Assembly: GCA_023399055.1 (NCBI GenBank)
Contig: JAEWQV010000016.1
Span: forward strand, 645,376-709,375
Length of the DNA stretch: 64,000 bases
Direction of reading: 5' to 3'
From: Bacillota bacterium
GTDB lineage: Bacteria > Bacillota > Clostridia > Lachnospirales > Lachnospiraceae
In this document: positions 17,214 to 25,159 of the stretch, in pieces
How positions within the stretch are numbered: position 1 is the first letter of the stretch
Layout: every line of letters begins with the position of its first letter
Made by a program: the position numbers and the translations under genes
The notes under the pieces: model-generated
The model's input: only the letters and a program-made list of their open reading frames with translations
The model's database searches: none
Told to the model about the DNA's origin: nothing

Positions 17214-18131
17214 TTAGTTACTTAATTTTATATTTATTTTTGCCGGCGGTTGCTCTCTATAAATTAGTGGAGTGACGCCGGTTTTTTGTTTAAACAGACG
17301 TATAAAATGGTTCGTATTATCAAAGCCAACCATTCTGCCAATTTCACTGATTTTTTTATTTGTGCATCGTAAGGCTTCTTTTGCAACCTCTATTCGCCTG
17401 GTATTTAAATATTGAATTGGAGATATTCCATATTGTGCAGTAAATTCTCTGCAAATTCGGTATTTACTTACAGGGTACTGTAACTCAAGGGAGTCCAGTG
17501 AAAAACAATTACAGTAGTTTTTATCAAAATCGTTCTTAATTGAGGTCAAATAGCTTGGGATATAAGCACTAGATTCTTCCGGTCTGTTTTTTTCTATTAA
17601 CAAATCAAATAAAAGTTCATTTATTAATTTGGCATGTAAAAAGAATTTATCGGGATTTTTATCCAGATGGGTATAAAGCTTCTGTATTAAACCTGGTATA
17701 TCAGAACCTGATGAAAAGGTATAAATATTTTGATCAAAGTCAGTTAGTGTGTTGTATAAAAAGGGGAGGGAATCTCCCTTTATATAAAATACTTTATAGT
17801 TCCAGGGAGACTGATTTATTTTAATTTTATAGTTAATTCTGCAATCAATAAGTGCAAGTGTATTCGAAACGATGGAATAATTATGGTTGTTATAGTTTAA
17901 GGTACCAGCTCCTCTATCTGTAAAGATTAAGCAATAGCTGTCGAGTTCAGAAGTCTCATAATAATATGGGTAGGTAGAGCAAATATTACCGTAGGCCTGC
18001 ACAAAAGGTAGATTAGTTACTACGCAATCAGGTGGGAAGAGTGGTTTTGGCAAATAATCTTGAATCAATAAATTGCTTGATAATATAGTATTTGCTTGTA
18101 AAAGACTTAAGAAATCATTATTAGTATCCAT
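17214..18131 (-). CDS. AraC-family transcriptional regulator
   Basis: The C-terminal ~100 residues carry the double helix-turn-helix of AraC/XylS (FSLDSLELQYPVSKYRICRE and the second IGRMVGFDNTNHFIRLFKQK, ending GVTPLIYRE). The N-terminal ~170 residues look like a cupin-type sugar-sensing domain. It is transcribed away from the mannan operon across a shared 407-bp spacer, the usual arrangement for a local activator. Its ribosome site can be folded into a hairpin (see 18136-18190), hinting at translational control. Confidence 0.92.
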   Translation of the reverse strand: MDTNNDFLSLLQANTILSSNLLIQDYLPKPLFPPDCVVTNLPFVQAYGNICSTYPYYYETSELDSYCLIFTDRGAGTLNYNNHNYSIVSNTLALIDCRINYKIKINQSPWNYKVFYIKGDSLPFLYNTLTDFDQNIYTFSSGSDIPGLIQKLYTHLDKNPDKFFLHAKLINELLFDLLIEKNRPEESSAYIPSYLTSIKNDFDKNYCNCFSLDSLELQYPVSKYRICREFTAQYGISPIQYLNTRRIEVAKEALRCTNKKISEIGRMVGFDNTNHFIRLFKQKTGVTPLIYREQPPAKINIKLSN

Positions 18132-18135
18132 ACAA

Positions 18136-18190
18136 TTACCTCCAACTCATGATAACTGGAGGTAACTCGCATAGCGTGTTTCTTCCAGTT
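18136..18190 (-). promoter_or_regulatory. Mutually exclusive hairpins over the ribosome site of the AraC gene
   Basis: Read on the minus strand, three segments can pair in two ways: segment 1 aactgga (18190-18184) with tccagtt of segment 2 (18160-18154), or ttacctcca of segment 2 (18165-18157) with tggaggtaa (18144-18136). The second pairing buries the GGAGG ribosome site of the regulator; the first frees it. A 19-codon frame beginning ATGCGAGTTACC runs through segment 2 and overlaps the regulator start. The layout resembles translational attenuators, but this one is unproven. Confidence 0.5.
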
Positions 18191-18538
18191 TGATATAGTA
18201 TGTACTTAATTTTAGCTATTAGATATTACTTACTTTATATAATAAGCTTATATTTATAATTAATAAGAATAATTTAATACTATAATTAGATTAATTAAGG
18301 TAATTGTCATACTGAGGTCAAATAATGAATATATATAAAAAGCACAAAAAATATTGAATTTCGTATTTATTATATAATATTTGCATAAATTAGTCAAGAT
18401 TAGAATATAAAATGCAAGAATGGATGATGATTTAATTTTTAATTAATATAAAATAAAATTAAGCTAATTAATTAGCTATTTGTTAAGCAGCTAATAATTA
18501 TTGTGAAGTGTCCAAGACGCTAAGATAGGAGTTAAGGG
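18191..18538 (+). promoter_or_regulatory. AT-rich promoter region of the mannan operon
   Basis: The region has no gene and is extremely AT-rich. It contains a TATAAT (in TTATATAATATTTGC near 18370-18385) without a well-spaced -35, a possible TTGCAT with a longer gap to TATAAA, and a perfect 14-bp palindrome GCTAATTAATTAGC (18463-18476). The weak -35 elements fit an activator-dependent promoter. I cannot assign operator sites for the AraC or LacI protein with confidence. Confidence 0.4.
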
Positions 18539-19708
18539 ATGGTAAATGAAGTAAAAGAACATTTGGAAAAGGTTATCATTCCCTTCTGGAAGAAATTACG
18601 GGATGATAAAAATGGTGGATATTATGGATGGATGGATTATGGCTTAAAGGTAGATAACAAAGCTATAAAAGGATGTATTCTACATAGTCGGATTACCTGG
18701 TTTTTTGCTAATGCATACCTCTTGTTAAAAGATGAGTCCTTGCTAGAGGAAGCAAGACATGGTTTTAAATTTATCACAGATTTTTGTATCGATAAAGTAA
18801 ATGGCGGTATTTTCTGGTCCGTTGACTATGATGGGACACCGACTGAAACAATCAAATGTACATATAATCATGCCTTTGCAATCTATGCTTTATCCTCCTA
18901 TTATGAAGCAGCAAAAGATGAAGCATCTTTGCAAATGGCTTTTGAATTCTTCCATATCATAGAAGAAAAGTGCAGGGACAACATAGGATACCTGGAAGCT
19001 TTTGATCAAGAGTTTCAAGAGATAGAAAATGATAAATTATCCGAGAATGGAGTAATTGCACACCGAACAATGAATACATTACTTCATATATTTGAAGCCT
19101 ATACAGAATTATATAAAGTTACGCAGGATAAAGAGGTGAAGCAAAGCTTAGAGAGGATTATAAATATCTTTGCAGATAAAGTCTATAATCCTATTCTTCA
19201 CCGCCAGGAAGTCTTTTTTGATGAGAACATGAATTCAATCTTAGATCTTCATTCATATGGACATGATATCGAAGCAGCGTGGCTTTTGGATAGAGGAGTA
19301 GAGATACTTGGGGAAAAAGCCTATATGGATAAAATATATCCGATTACAAAGGACTTAACTACCCAGATTTATAAGGTTGCTTTTGATGGTCATTCTCTAA
19401 AAAATGAATGTAAAAATGGTGTTGTAGACACTTCCAGAATATGGTGGGTGCAAGCAGAAGCCATTGTTGGTTTCTTAAACGGATATGAGAAAGATCCATC
19501 AAAAGTGGAATATTTAAAAGCAGCAGAAGGCCAATGGAAGTATATTAAAGATTATATTTGGGATAAAAGGGAAGGTAGTGAATGGTTCTGGGAAGTGGAT
19601 GAAACAGGGGAACCGGCCAGCAGCAAGCCAATTGTTGAACCCTGGAAATGCCCGTACCATAATGGGAGAATGTGCTTTGAAGTGATAAGGAGAGCGAGCC
19701 TTGGTTAA
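18539..19708 (+). CDS. Mannobiose/cellobiose 2-epimerase (AGE superfamily)
   Basis: The enzyme interconverts beta-1,4-mannobiose and mannosyl-beta-1,4-glucose (family also acts on cellobiose), making the substrate for the GH130 phosphorylase encoded next. The (alpha/alpha)6 barrel shows the family residues: R176 with H183 (AHRTMNTLLHIFE), H242 (SYGHDIEAAWLL), WWVQAE, and H374 (KCPYHNGRMCFE). The 389-residue length equals that of the Ruminococcus albus enzyme. No signal peptide is present, so it is cytoplasmic. It is the first gene of the operon, and the next gene overlaps it by eight bases. Confidence 0.93.
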   Translation: MVNEVKEHLEKVIIPFWKKLRDDKNGGYYGWMDYGLKVDNKAIKGCILHSRITWFFANAYLLLKDESLLEEARHGFKFITDFCIDKVNGGIFWSVDYDGTPTETIKCTYNHAFAIYALSSYYEAAKDEASLQMAFEFFHIIEEKCRDNIGYLEAFDQEFQEIENDKLSENGVIAHRTMNTLLHIFEAYTELYKVTQDKEVKQSLERIINIFADKVYNPILHRQEVFFDENMNSILDLHSYGHDIEAAWLLDRGVEILGEKAYMDKIYPITKDLTTQIYKVAFDGHSLKNECKNGVVDTSRIWWVQAEAIVGFLNGYEKDPSKVEYLKAAEGQWKYIKDYIWDKREGSEWFWEVDETGEPASSKPIVEPWKCPYHNGRMCFEVIRRASLG

Positions 19709-20876
19709 TGCAAAATACATAGAAGAACTTGAGAAATATAAGGATTTAATTGAAAGAAAAAATAAAAAAACGGATTTTTACAATGGAATTTATGATCGAT
19801 ACAAATATCCAGTTTTAACAAGAGAGCATATTCCATTATTTTGGAAATATGACTTAAATCCGGAGACAAATCCTTATTTTATGGAACGATTAGGCGTGAA
19901 TGCAGTTATGAATTCCGGTGCAATTGAATTAAATGGTAAGTTCTATCTGGTTGCCCGTATTGAAGGCAATGACAGAAAATCCTTCTTTGGTGTTGCTGAG
20001 AGTGATAATGGAATTGACGGATTTCAGTTTTGGGATTATCCGATTTTATTAGAGGATACCTGCCCGGAGGAAACCAATGTATACGATATGCGCCTTACAA
20101 AGCATGAGGATGGATATATTTATGGTGTATTCTGTTCAGAAAGCAAAGATAAGACGGTGGGTGATTTGTCAGCGGCGGTGGCAGCAGCAGGTATTGTTCG
20201 TACGAAGGATTTAAAAAGCTGGGATCGACTAGACAATTTAATTACTTTAAATTCTCCGCAACAGAGAAATGTAGTATTACATCCTGAATTTGTGAATGGC
20301 AAATATGCTTTTTACACAAGACCTATGGATGACTTTATCCATACAGGTTCCGGTGGAGGTATTGGCTTTGGCTTATGCGATAATATCGAGCATGCCGTAA
20401 TTAGCGAAGAAATTCTGACCAGCAAAAGGAAATATCACACCTTAACAGAAGCAAAAAATGGTGCGGGTGCTGTTCCCATTAAAACAGAAAAGGGATGGAT
20501 ACATATCGCACACGGGGTTCGAAATACAGCAGCAGGACTTCGCTATGTCCTCTATGCCTTTGCCACTTCACTTGAGGATCCAAAGCTTGTTATTGCAGAA
20601 CCCTCCGGCTTATTACTGGGACCATTGGGTGAAGAGCGTATCGGAGATGTATCCAACGTAGTGTTTTCAAATGGTGCAATTGCAAGAGATAACGGAGATG
20701 TTTTTTTATACTATGCCTCCAGTGATACAAGATTGCATGTGGCGACAACAACAATCGATAAGTTAGTTAATTACGTATGGGGAACACCATCAGATCCTCT
20801 TCGTTCCGTACTGTGTGTGGAACAAAGGTGTAGTTTAATTAAAAAAAATCTTGAATTCTTAAAAATGCAAAAGTAA
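19701..20876 (+). CDS. GH130_1 4-O-beta-D-mannosyl-D-glucose phosphorylase
   Basis: It phosphorolyses mannosyl-beta-1,4-glucose to alpha-mannose-1-phosphate and glucose, completing the epimerase-phosphorylase route of intracellular mannobiose use. The GH130 five-bladed propeller signatures are visible: NSGAIELNGKFYLVARIEG, then ETNVYDMRLTKHEDGYIYG with general-acid D129 in the subfamily-1 YDMR motif. The start is TTG 19701, with AAGGAG at 19688-19693; no ATG fits the frame. Overlap with the epimerase implies tight coupling. At 391 aa it is normal for the subfamily. Confidence 0.93.
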   Translation: MVNAKYIEELEKYKDLIERKNKKTDFYNGIYDRYKYPVLTREHIPLFWKYDLNPETNPYFMERLGVNAVMNSGAIELNGKFYLVARIEGNDRKSFFGVAESDNGIDGFQFWDYPILLEDTCPEETNVYDMRLTKHEDGYIYGVFCSESKDKTVGDLSAAVAAAGIVRTKDLKSWDRLDNLITLNSPQQRNVVLHPEFVNGKYAFYTRPMDDFIHTGSGGGIGFGLCDNIEHAVISEEILTSKRKYHTLTEAKNGAGAVPIKTEKGWIHIAHGVRNTAAGLRYVLYAFATSLEDPKLVIAEPSGLLLGPLGEERIGDVSNVVFSNGAIARDNGDVFLYYASSDTRLHVATTTIDKLVNYVWGTPSDPLRSVLCVEQRCSLIKKNLEFLKMQK

Positions 20877-21020
20877 GCAGTATCATAGATGAAATTAACA
20901 ATAAAAAAGAGAAATTGCATTTGAAGATGAAGCTGGAAAAAGTTTAATCAAAGTAAAAGTAGAAGTTACTTTAAGTTAAATTCATAGATATAAGTATGTC
21001 TCATATGCCGGGAGAATAAA

Positions 21021-22103
21021 ATGAGGAACCTGAATCTATATATAGAAAAAGGGCAGATGCTTGTTTTACCAAGCCATGAAAATCTACAGTATAGCGGTAG
21101 AATTGACTTTGAAGTGCCGGAAGCACCAATACTGATATATCCCAGTTCCTATGTTACCTTCCGGTTTACGGGCACATTCTGCAAGGTAATTCTTGAAAAC
21201 AAACGAATCTGGTGGAACAATTTCTTGGGTTTTGTTATCGATGGAAAACAAGACAAAATTGAACTTCCTAACGAAGGACAGGTTTGTTTAACTTTAGTGG
21301 ATGGATTAGAAGATAAGGAGCATACCCTGCTTTTATTTAAACGAATGGATAATTGCCATACGGTTAAACTACACGGTTTTGTCCTTGAGGAAGGGGCTGA
21401 AGTACTTAAAACCGAGGAAAGGCCCAACCGAAGAATTGAAGTATATGGGGATTCGGTATCAGCAGGAGAAGTATCGGAAGCAATCGACTATGTAGGTAAG
21501 GCTGATCCCGAACATCAGGGAGAGTATTCAAATAGCTGGTATTCTTATGCCTGGATGGCTGCAAGAAAATTAAAGGCAGAGATACATAATGTAGCGCAAG
21601 GGGGTATCGCCTTGCTGGACCATACGGGATGGTTTGCAGCGCCGGACCTTCTTGGAATGGAGAATGTCTATGACAAGCTGCAATATAATCCGGGAGCTGG
21701 AGAAATAAAACCTTGGAATTTTACTCAATACATTCCCCACGTTATCATAGTTGCAATTGGACAAAACGATAGTCATCCGCAGGATTATATGGCTAGGGAC
21801 TATAATTCAGTCGAGTCAAAAAACTGGAGAAATCACTATAAATCTTTTATACAAAAGCTTAGAACGATATATCCAAAGGCTGTAATCATACTTACAACGA
21901 CTATATTAAGGCATGATTTAGCCTGGGATAAATCCATAGAAGAAGTGACACAGGAAATGGCAGATGATAAGGTGCTGCACTTTATATACAGTCAAAATAG
22001 TGTGGGAACGCATGGACATATCAGAATACAGGAAGCAGATAAAATGTCAGATGAATTGGCTTCCTTTATCAATTCGTTAGGTGACGAAATATGGAAAGAT
22101 TAA
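21021..22103 (+). CDS. CE2-type SGNH carbohydrate esterase (cytoplasmic)
   Basis: The protein has an N-terminal jelly-roll (residues 1-125) and a C-terminal SGNH hydrolase domain: VYGDSVSAGE with nucleophile S145, VAIGQNDSH, and GTHGHIR near 330, with the catalytic histidine. This is the architecture of carbohydrate esterase family 2. There is no signal peptide, so it acts inside the cell. It should remove O-acetyl groups from imported manno-oligosaccharides, as described for the CE2 esterase of the Roseburia intestinalis mannan locus. The next gene overlaps by 13 bases. Confidence 0.85.
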   Translation: MRNLNLYIEKGQMLVLPSHENLQYSGRIDFEVPEAPILIYPSSYVTFRFTGTFCKVILENKRIWWNNFLGFVIDGKQDKIELPNEGQVCLTLVDGLEDKEHTLLLFKRMDNCHTVKLHGFVLEEGAEVLKTEERPNRRIEVYGDSVSAGEVSEAIDYVGKADPEHQGEYSNSWYSYAWMAARKLKAEIHNVAQGGIALLDHTGWFAAPDLLGMENVYDKLQYNPGAGEIKPWNFTQYIPHVIIVAIGQNDSHPQDYMARDYNSVESKNWRNHYKSFIQKLRTIYPKAVIILTTTILRHDLAWDKSIEEVTQEMADDKVLHFIYSQNSVGTHGHIRIQEADKMSDELASFINSLGDEIWKD

Positions 22104-23386
22104 GAGCTGCGATTTTGCTTCTCCTCCTGTGGACCCCACTTTTGCTTGCGGCCTGTAATAAAAAGGATGTGTCAGAGGGAAATATGTCTGCAGATACCAT
22201 AGATTCGACCGATAAGGAGGAGACTAACACGAATATGCCTAATATGGAAGCTGCTAGTACAGCAGATTTAGACGAACTATTATCCTCTTGTATGTATTTG
22301 ACAAAGGAAATGTATGAGAGAGCAACCGCATATAAGGAAGGCGATTTAGCCAGAATAGCTGCAGCCATGCGGAAAGCACGAGATGGTAAAAAGGTGACGA
22401 TAGGGGTAATTGGAGGTTCCATTACACAGGGTTATTCAGCCACTCAAAATAGTAACTGCTATGCTACCTTATTAAAGAAGTGGTGGGAGGATACCTTTCC
22501 TGCTGCAGAAATAGAGTTTATTAATGCGGGAGTAGGAGGCACTAGTTCTTACTTAGGCGTACATAGGGTATATGAGGATTTACTAATTCAGAAACCCGAC
22601 TTTGTAGTGGTGGAATTTTCAGTAAATGACGGTAATAATGTCTTTTACAAAAAAAGTTATGATAATTTGGTACGTCGTATATTAAAGGAAGAGAACAATC
22701 CTGCTGTTATGCTCTTATTTATGACCATGGAAGATGGCACAAGTGTACAGGATATTGATGCCAATATCGGATTTCAATATGGGCTGCCGATGATTAGCTA
22801 TCGCAATGCGGTACTTGAGGAGGTTGAAAAAAATAACCTTGCCTGGAGTGATATTTCACCGGATGATATACATCCCAATGACATGGGGCATGCGATTATT
22901 GCGGAACTGTTTTCCGTATATTTAACTAATATCTATCACAGATTGGACACGGTTTCAACGGAAGTTACCTCTTTTGATCTGTCCCCTATAACCAAAGAAG
23001 TATATCTTGATGCTGCTATTTTAGATTCCTCGAAAATAGAACCTGTAAAATGGGGGAGCTTTGAGAAGAAAAACATTAATTACACTTATCCAAATGACTG
23101 GAGTACTGAAAGCGGAGAAGATAGTATCGTGTTTTCTACGGAAGCAGCTAATATCGGCATTATGTTCCAAAAGTTTACCAATGGTACTGGAGGACAGTAT
23201 GAGGTTTATGTAGATGGTGAGTATGCGATGACTTTAGATGCGGATTTCACCAATGGATGGGGCGACTACGGAGAATGTACGGAAGTATTTGTTTCTCAAG
23301 AAAAGAAAGAGCGTACCATAGAAATCAAAAAGAAGGAAGGCGGGGCAGGTGACGCCTTTGCTATATTGGGATTGCTGATTTCTTAG
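22091..23386 (+). CDS. Surface lipoprotein SGNH esterase, CE17-like with C-terminal CBM35-like domain
   Basis: A lipoprotein signal (hydrophobic LLLLLWTPLLLAAC, lipobox LAAC, cysteine ~21) is followed by a linker, an SGNH domain from about residue 80 to 280 and a C-terminal beta-sandwich of about 120 residues. Motifs are IGGSITQGYS with nucleophile S110, NAGVGGTSS, EFSVNDG and DDIHPND with D258/H261. SGNH plus CBM35-like tail is the architecture of CE17 mannan 2-O-acetyl esterases. In Roseburia that enzyme is cytoplasmic; here the lipobox predicts the outer face of the membrane. The mannanase gene follows. Confidence 0.82.
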   Translation: MERLRAAILLLLLWTPLLLAACNKKDVSEGNMSADTIDSTDKEETNTNMPNMEAASTADLDELLSSCMYLTKEMYERATAYKEGDLARIAAAMRKARDGKKVTIGVIGGSITQGYSATQNSNCYATLLKKWWEDTFPAAEIEFINAGVGGTSSYLGVHRVYEDLLIQKPDFVVVEFSVNDGNNVFYKKSYDNLVRRILKEENNPAVMLLFMTMEDGTSVQDIDANIGFQYGLPMISYRNAVLEEVEKNNLAWSDISPDDIHPNDMGHAIIAELFSVYLTNIYHRLDTVSTEVTSFDLSPITKEVYLDAAILDSSKIEPVKWGSFEKKNINYTYPNDWSTESGEDSIVFSTEAANIGIMFQKFTNGTGGQYEVYVDGEYAMTLDADFTNGWGDYGECTEVFVSQEKKERTIEIKKKEGGAGDAFAILGLLIS

Positions 23387-23455
23387 AGCATTTATGAGGT
23401 TGAGTCAAAACAATTTTAGCTTAACAGAAGGATTATTCAAAGGCAAAGGAGCGTT

Positions 23456-25000
23456 ATGACGAAAGGAAGGAAAACAATAGGTATAGGAATGGCGGTGTTT
23501 ATGAGCATTATGATTACCGGTTGTACAACCAAAGACGGTAACAATACGAAGGAAGAAAAGCAGGGAGAGATAGTAACCAGTGATTTTGTTCAAGAGTCAG
23601 TGGGTATTTATGAAGCAGAAAATGCCATAGGGTCGGGAAATGTTAAATTGGTTTCAAATCCTACCCAGGAGGGATTTTCAGGAACTGGATACGTAGAGGG
23701 ATTTCAGGAGGATACAGATACCTGTACCTTTAAGATTACGGTAGCAGAAGATGGTTTCTATGATTTAAATTTCAGAAGCGCGAGTAATGGCGGCGGAAAG
23801 TATAATTATGTTGACTTAGATGGAGAACAGCTTGGTACGGTTTACGTGGAGGCTTCAAGCTTTACAAATAGCTATTTAAATAGAATTTATATGACATCTG
23901 GTGAGCACGAAATTCGTATCACAAAACAATGGGGGTGGATTATATTGGACTATCTTGAAATACTTACATCAGAACCAATTGATGCGTCAATTTATGAGGT
24001 AAAGGCTGATCTTAGCAATCCGAATGCCTCGGAGGAAACGAGAAGGCTTTACAGTTATTTGTGTGATATTTATGGTAAGAAGTTTCTATCCGGACAGTTT
24101 TGTGATTCAGGACAATACGGAAAAGAATTTCAAGTGATTAAAAAAACTACTAGCAAGACTCCTGCAGTACTAGGTCTTGACTTTATTGAGTATACACCTT
24201 CCAGAGTGGAAAATGGCAGCAAAAGCCAAGCGACAGAATATGCAATTGATTTCTGGAATAAAGGTGGAATCGTAACCTTTTGCTGGCATTGGAATGCACC
24301 GACGAAATATCTGACAGGCAAATGGTACAGCGGGTTTTATAAAGAACACACCAATATAGATTTAGCAAAGATTATGAATGGCGAGGATACCGAGGGGTAT
24401 GACCTGCTGATGAAGGATATTGATGCCATTGCCGAGCAACTGCTTATATTAAAAGAGGCAGGGGTGCCAATTCTTTGGAGGCCTCTTCATGAAGCAAGTG
24501 GAGGATGGTTCTGGTGGGGAGCAGCTGGACCTGAGGCTTATAAGAAACTTTACCTATTACTTTATGACAGACTAACCAAGGAATATGGATTGGATAACCT
24601 CATATGGGTATGGAACGGTCAGGATGCTGCGTGGTACCCAGGAGATGATTATGTAGATATCATAGGAGAAGATATTTATCCCGGCGAGAAAGTTTATACG
24701 GCGCAGACCTCCTCCTATCTGAATGCAGTTAAAAATTACAGTACGGAGAAAAAGTTAGTGTACTTAACGGAAAATGGATGTCTGTTTGACCCCGATCTTG
24801 CAAGAAGGGATGGAGCTATGTGGGGAATGTGGTGTACCTGGCAAGGTGATTTTGTTGCAAAAAATAGTGCCATTTATACCTTAAGTGAGCAATATACAGA
24901 GGAATCCATGATGGTGAAAGTATACGCAGATGAAGACGTTATAACACTGGAGGATTTACCTGACCTTTCAACTTATGAAATGCGTACAGATTTACATTAA
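23456..25000 (+). CDS. GH26 endo-beta-1,4-mannanase lipoprotein with N-terminal CBM35/6-like module
   Basis: The enzyme cuts internal beta-1,4 bonds of mannan at the cell surface and begins the pathway. Lipobox MITGC (C23) predicts a lipid anchor. Residues ~48-170 form a CBM35/CBM6-like module (YEAENAIGSGNVKL, ending WIILDYLEI) and ~185-510 the GH26 barrel. Catalytic residues are visible: acid/base E346 (WRPLHEASGGWFWWG) and nucleophile E439 (VYLTENGC), plus WHWNAPTKYLTG in the cleft. CAAAGGAG precedes the ATG. It is the only endo-mannanase in the window. Confidence 0.95.
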   Translation: MTKGRKTIGIGMAVFMSIMITGCTTKDGNNTKEEKQGEIVTSDFVQESVGIYEAENAIGSGNVKLVSNPTQEGFSGTGYVEGFQEDTDTCTFKITVAEDGFYDLNFRSASNGGGKYNYVDLDGEQLGTVYVEASSFTNSYLNRIYMTSGEHEIRITKQWGWIILDYLEILTSEPIDASIYEVKADLSNPNASEETRRLYSYLCDIYGKKFLSGQFCDSGQYGKEFQVIKKTTSKTPAVLGLDFIEYTPSRVENGSKSQATEYAIDFWNKGGIVTFCWHWNAPTKYLTGKWYSGFYKEHTNIDLAKIMNGEDTEGYDLLMKDIDAIAEQLLILKEAGVPILWRPLHEASGGWFWWGAAGPEAYKKLYLLLYDRLTKEYGLDNLIWVWNGQDAAWYPGDDYVDIIGEDIYPGEKVYTAQTSSYLNAVKNYSTEKKLVYLTENGCLFDPDLARRDGAMWGMWCTWQGDFVAKNSAIYTLSEQYTEESMMVKVYADEDVITLEDLPDLSTYEMRTDLH

Positions 25001-25091
25001 GGCAGGGAAAGAAAAGCAATTTACACAGAAAGAACCTGCTTTGCAGTTTTTCATTAGATATAGTGATGGCATAAAGTGCAATTATGGAGGT

Positions 25092-25145
25092 AGAGTGAAA
25101 GAAAAGCACTTTCACTCTGATATTGTTAGTGCCGCCGTTGGCGGT
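25092..25145 (+). promoter_or_regulatory. Two intercistronic hairpins before the 998-aa binding-protein gene
   Basis: A perfect 10-bp stem agagtgaaag/ctttcactct (25092-25101, 25109-25118) is followed by ccgcc/ggcgg (25132-25136, 25140-25144). Neither is followed by a T-run, so they are not terminators; they sit just before the ribosome site. mRNA processing or protection of the binding-protein message is a likely role (inference). Confidence 0.6.
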
Positions 25146-25159
25146 GGAACGGGGGAGAT

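Noticed and set aside
18463..18476. GCTAATTAATTAGC as the LacI operator
   Set aside because: It is a perfect palindrome but lacks the central CG typical of LacI-family operators, and AT-rich DNA produces such palindromes by chance.
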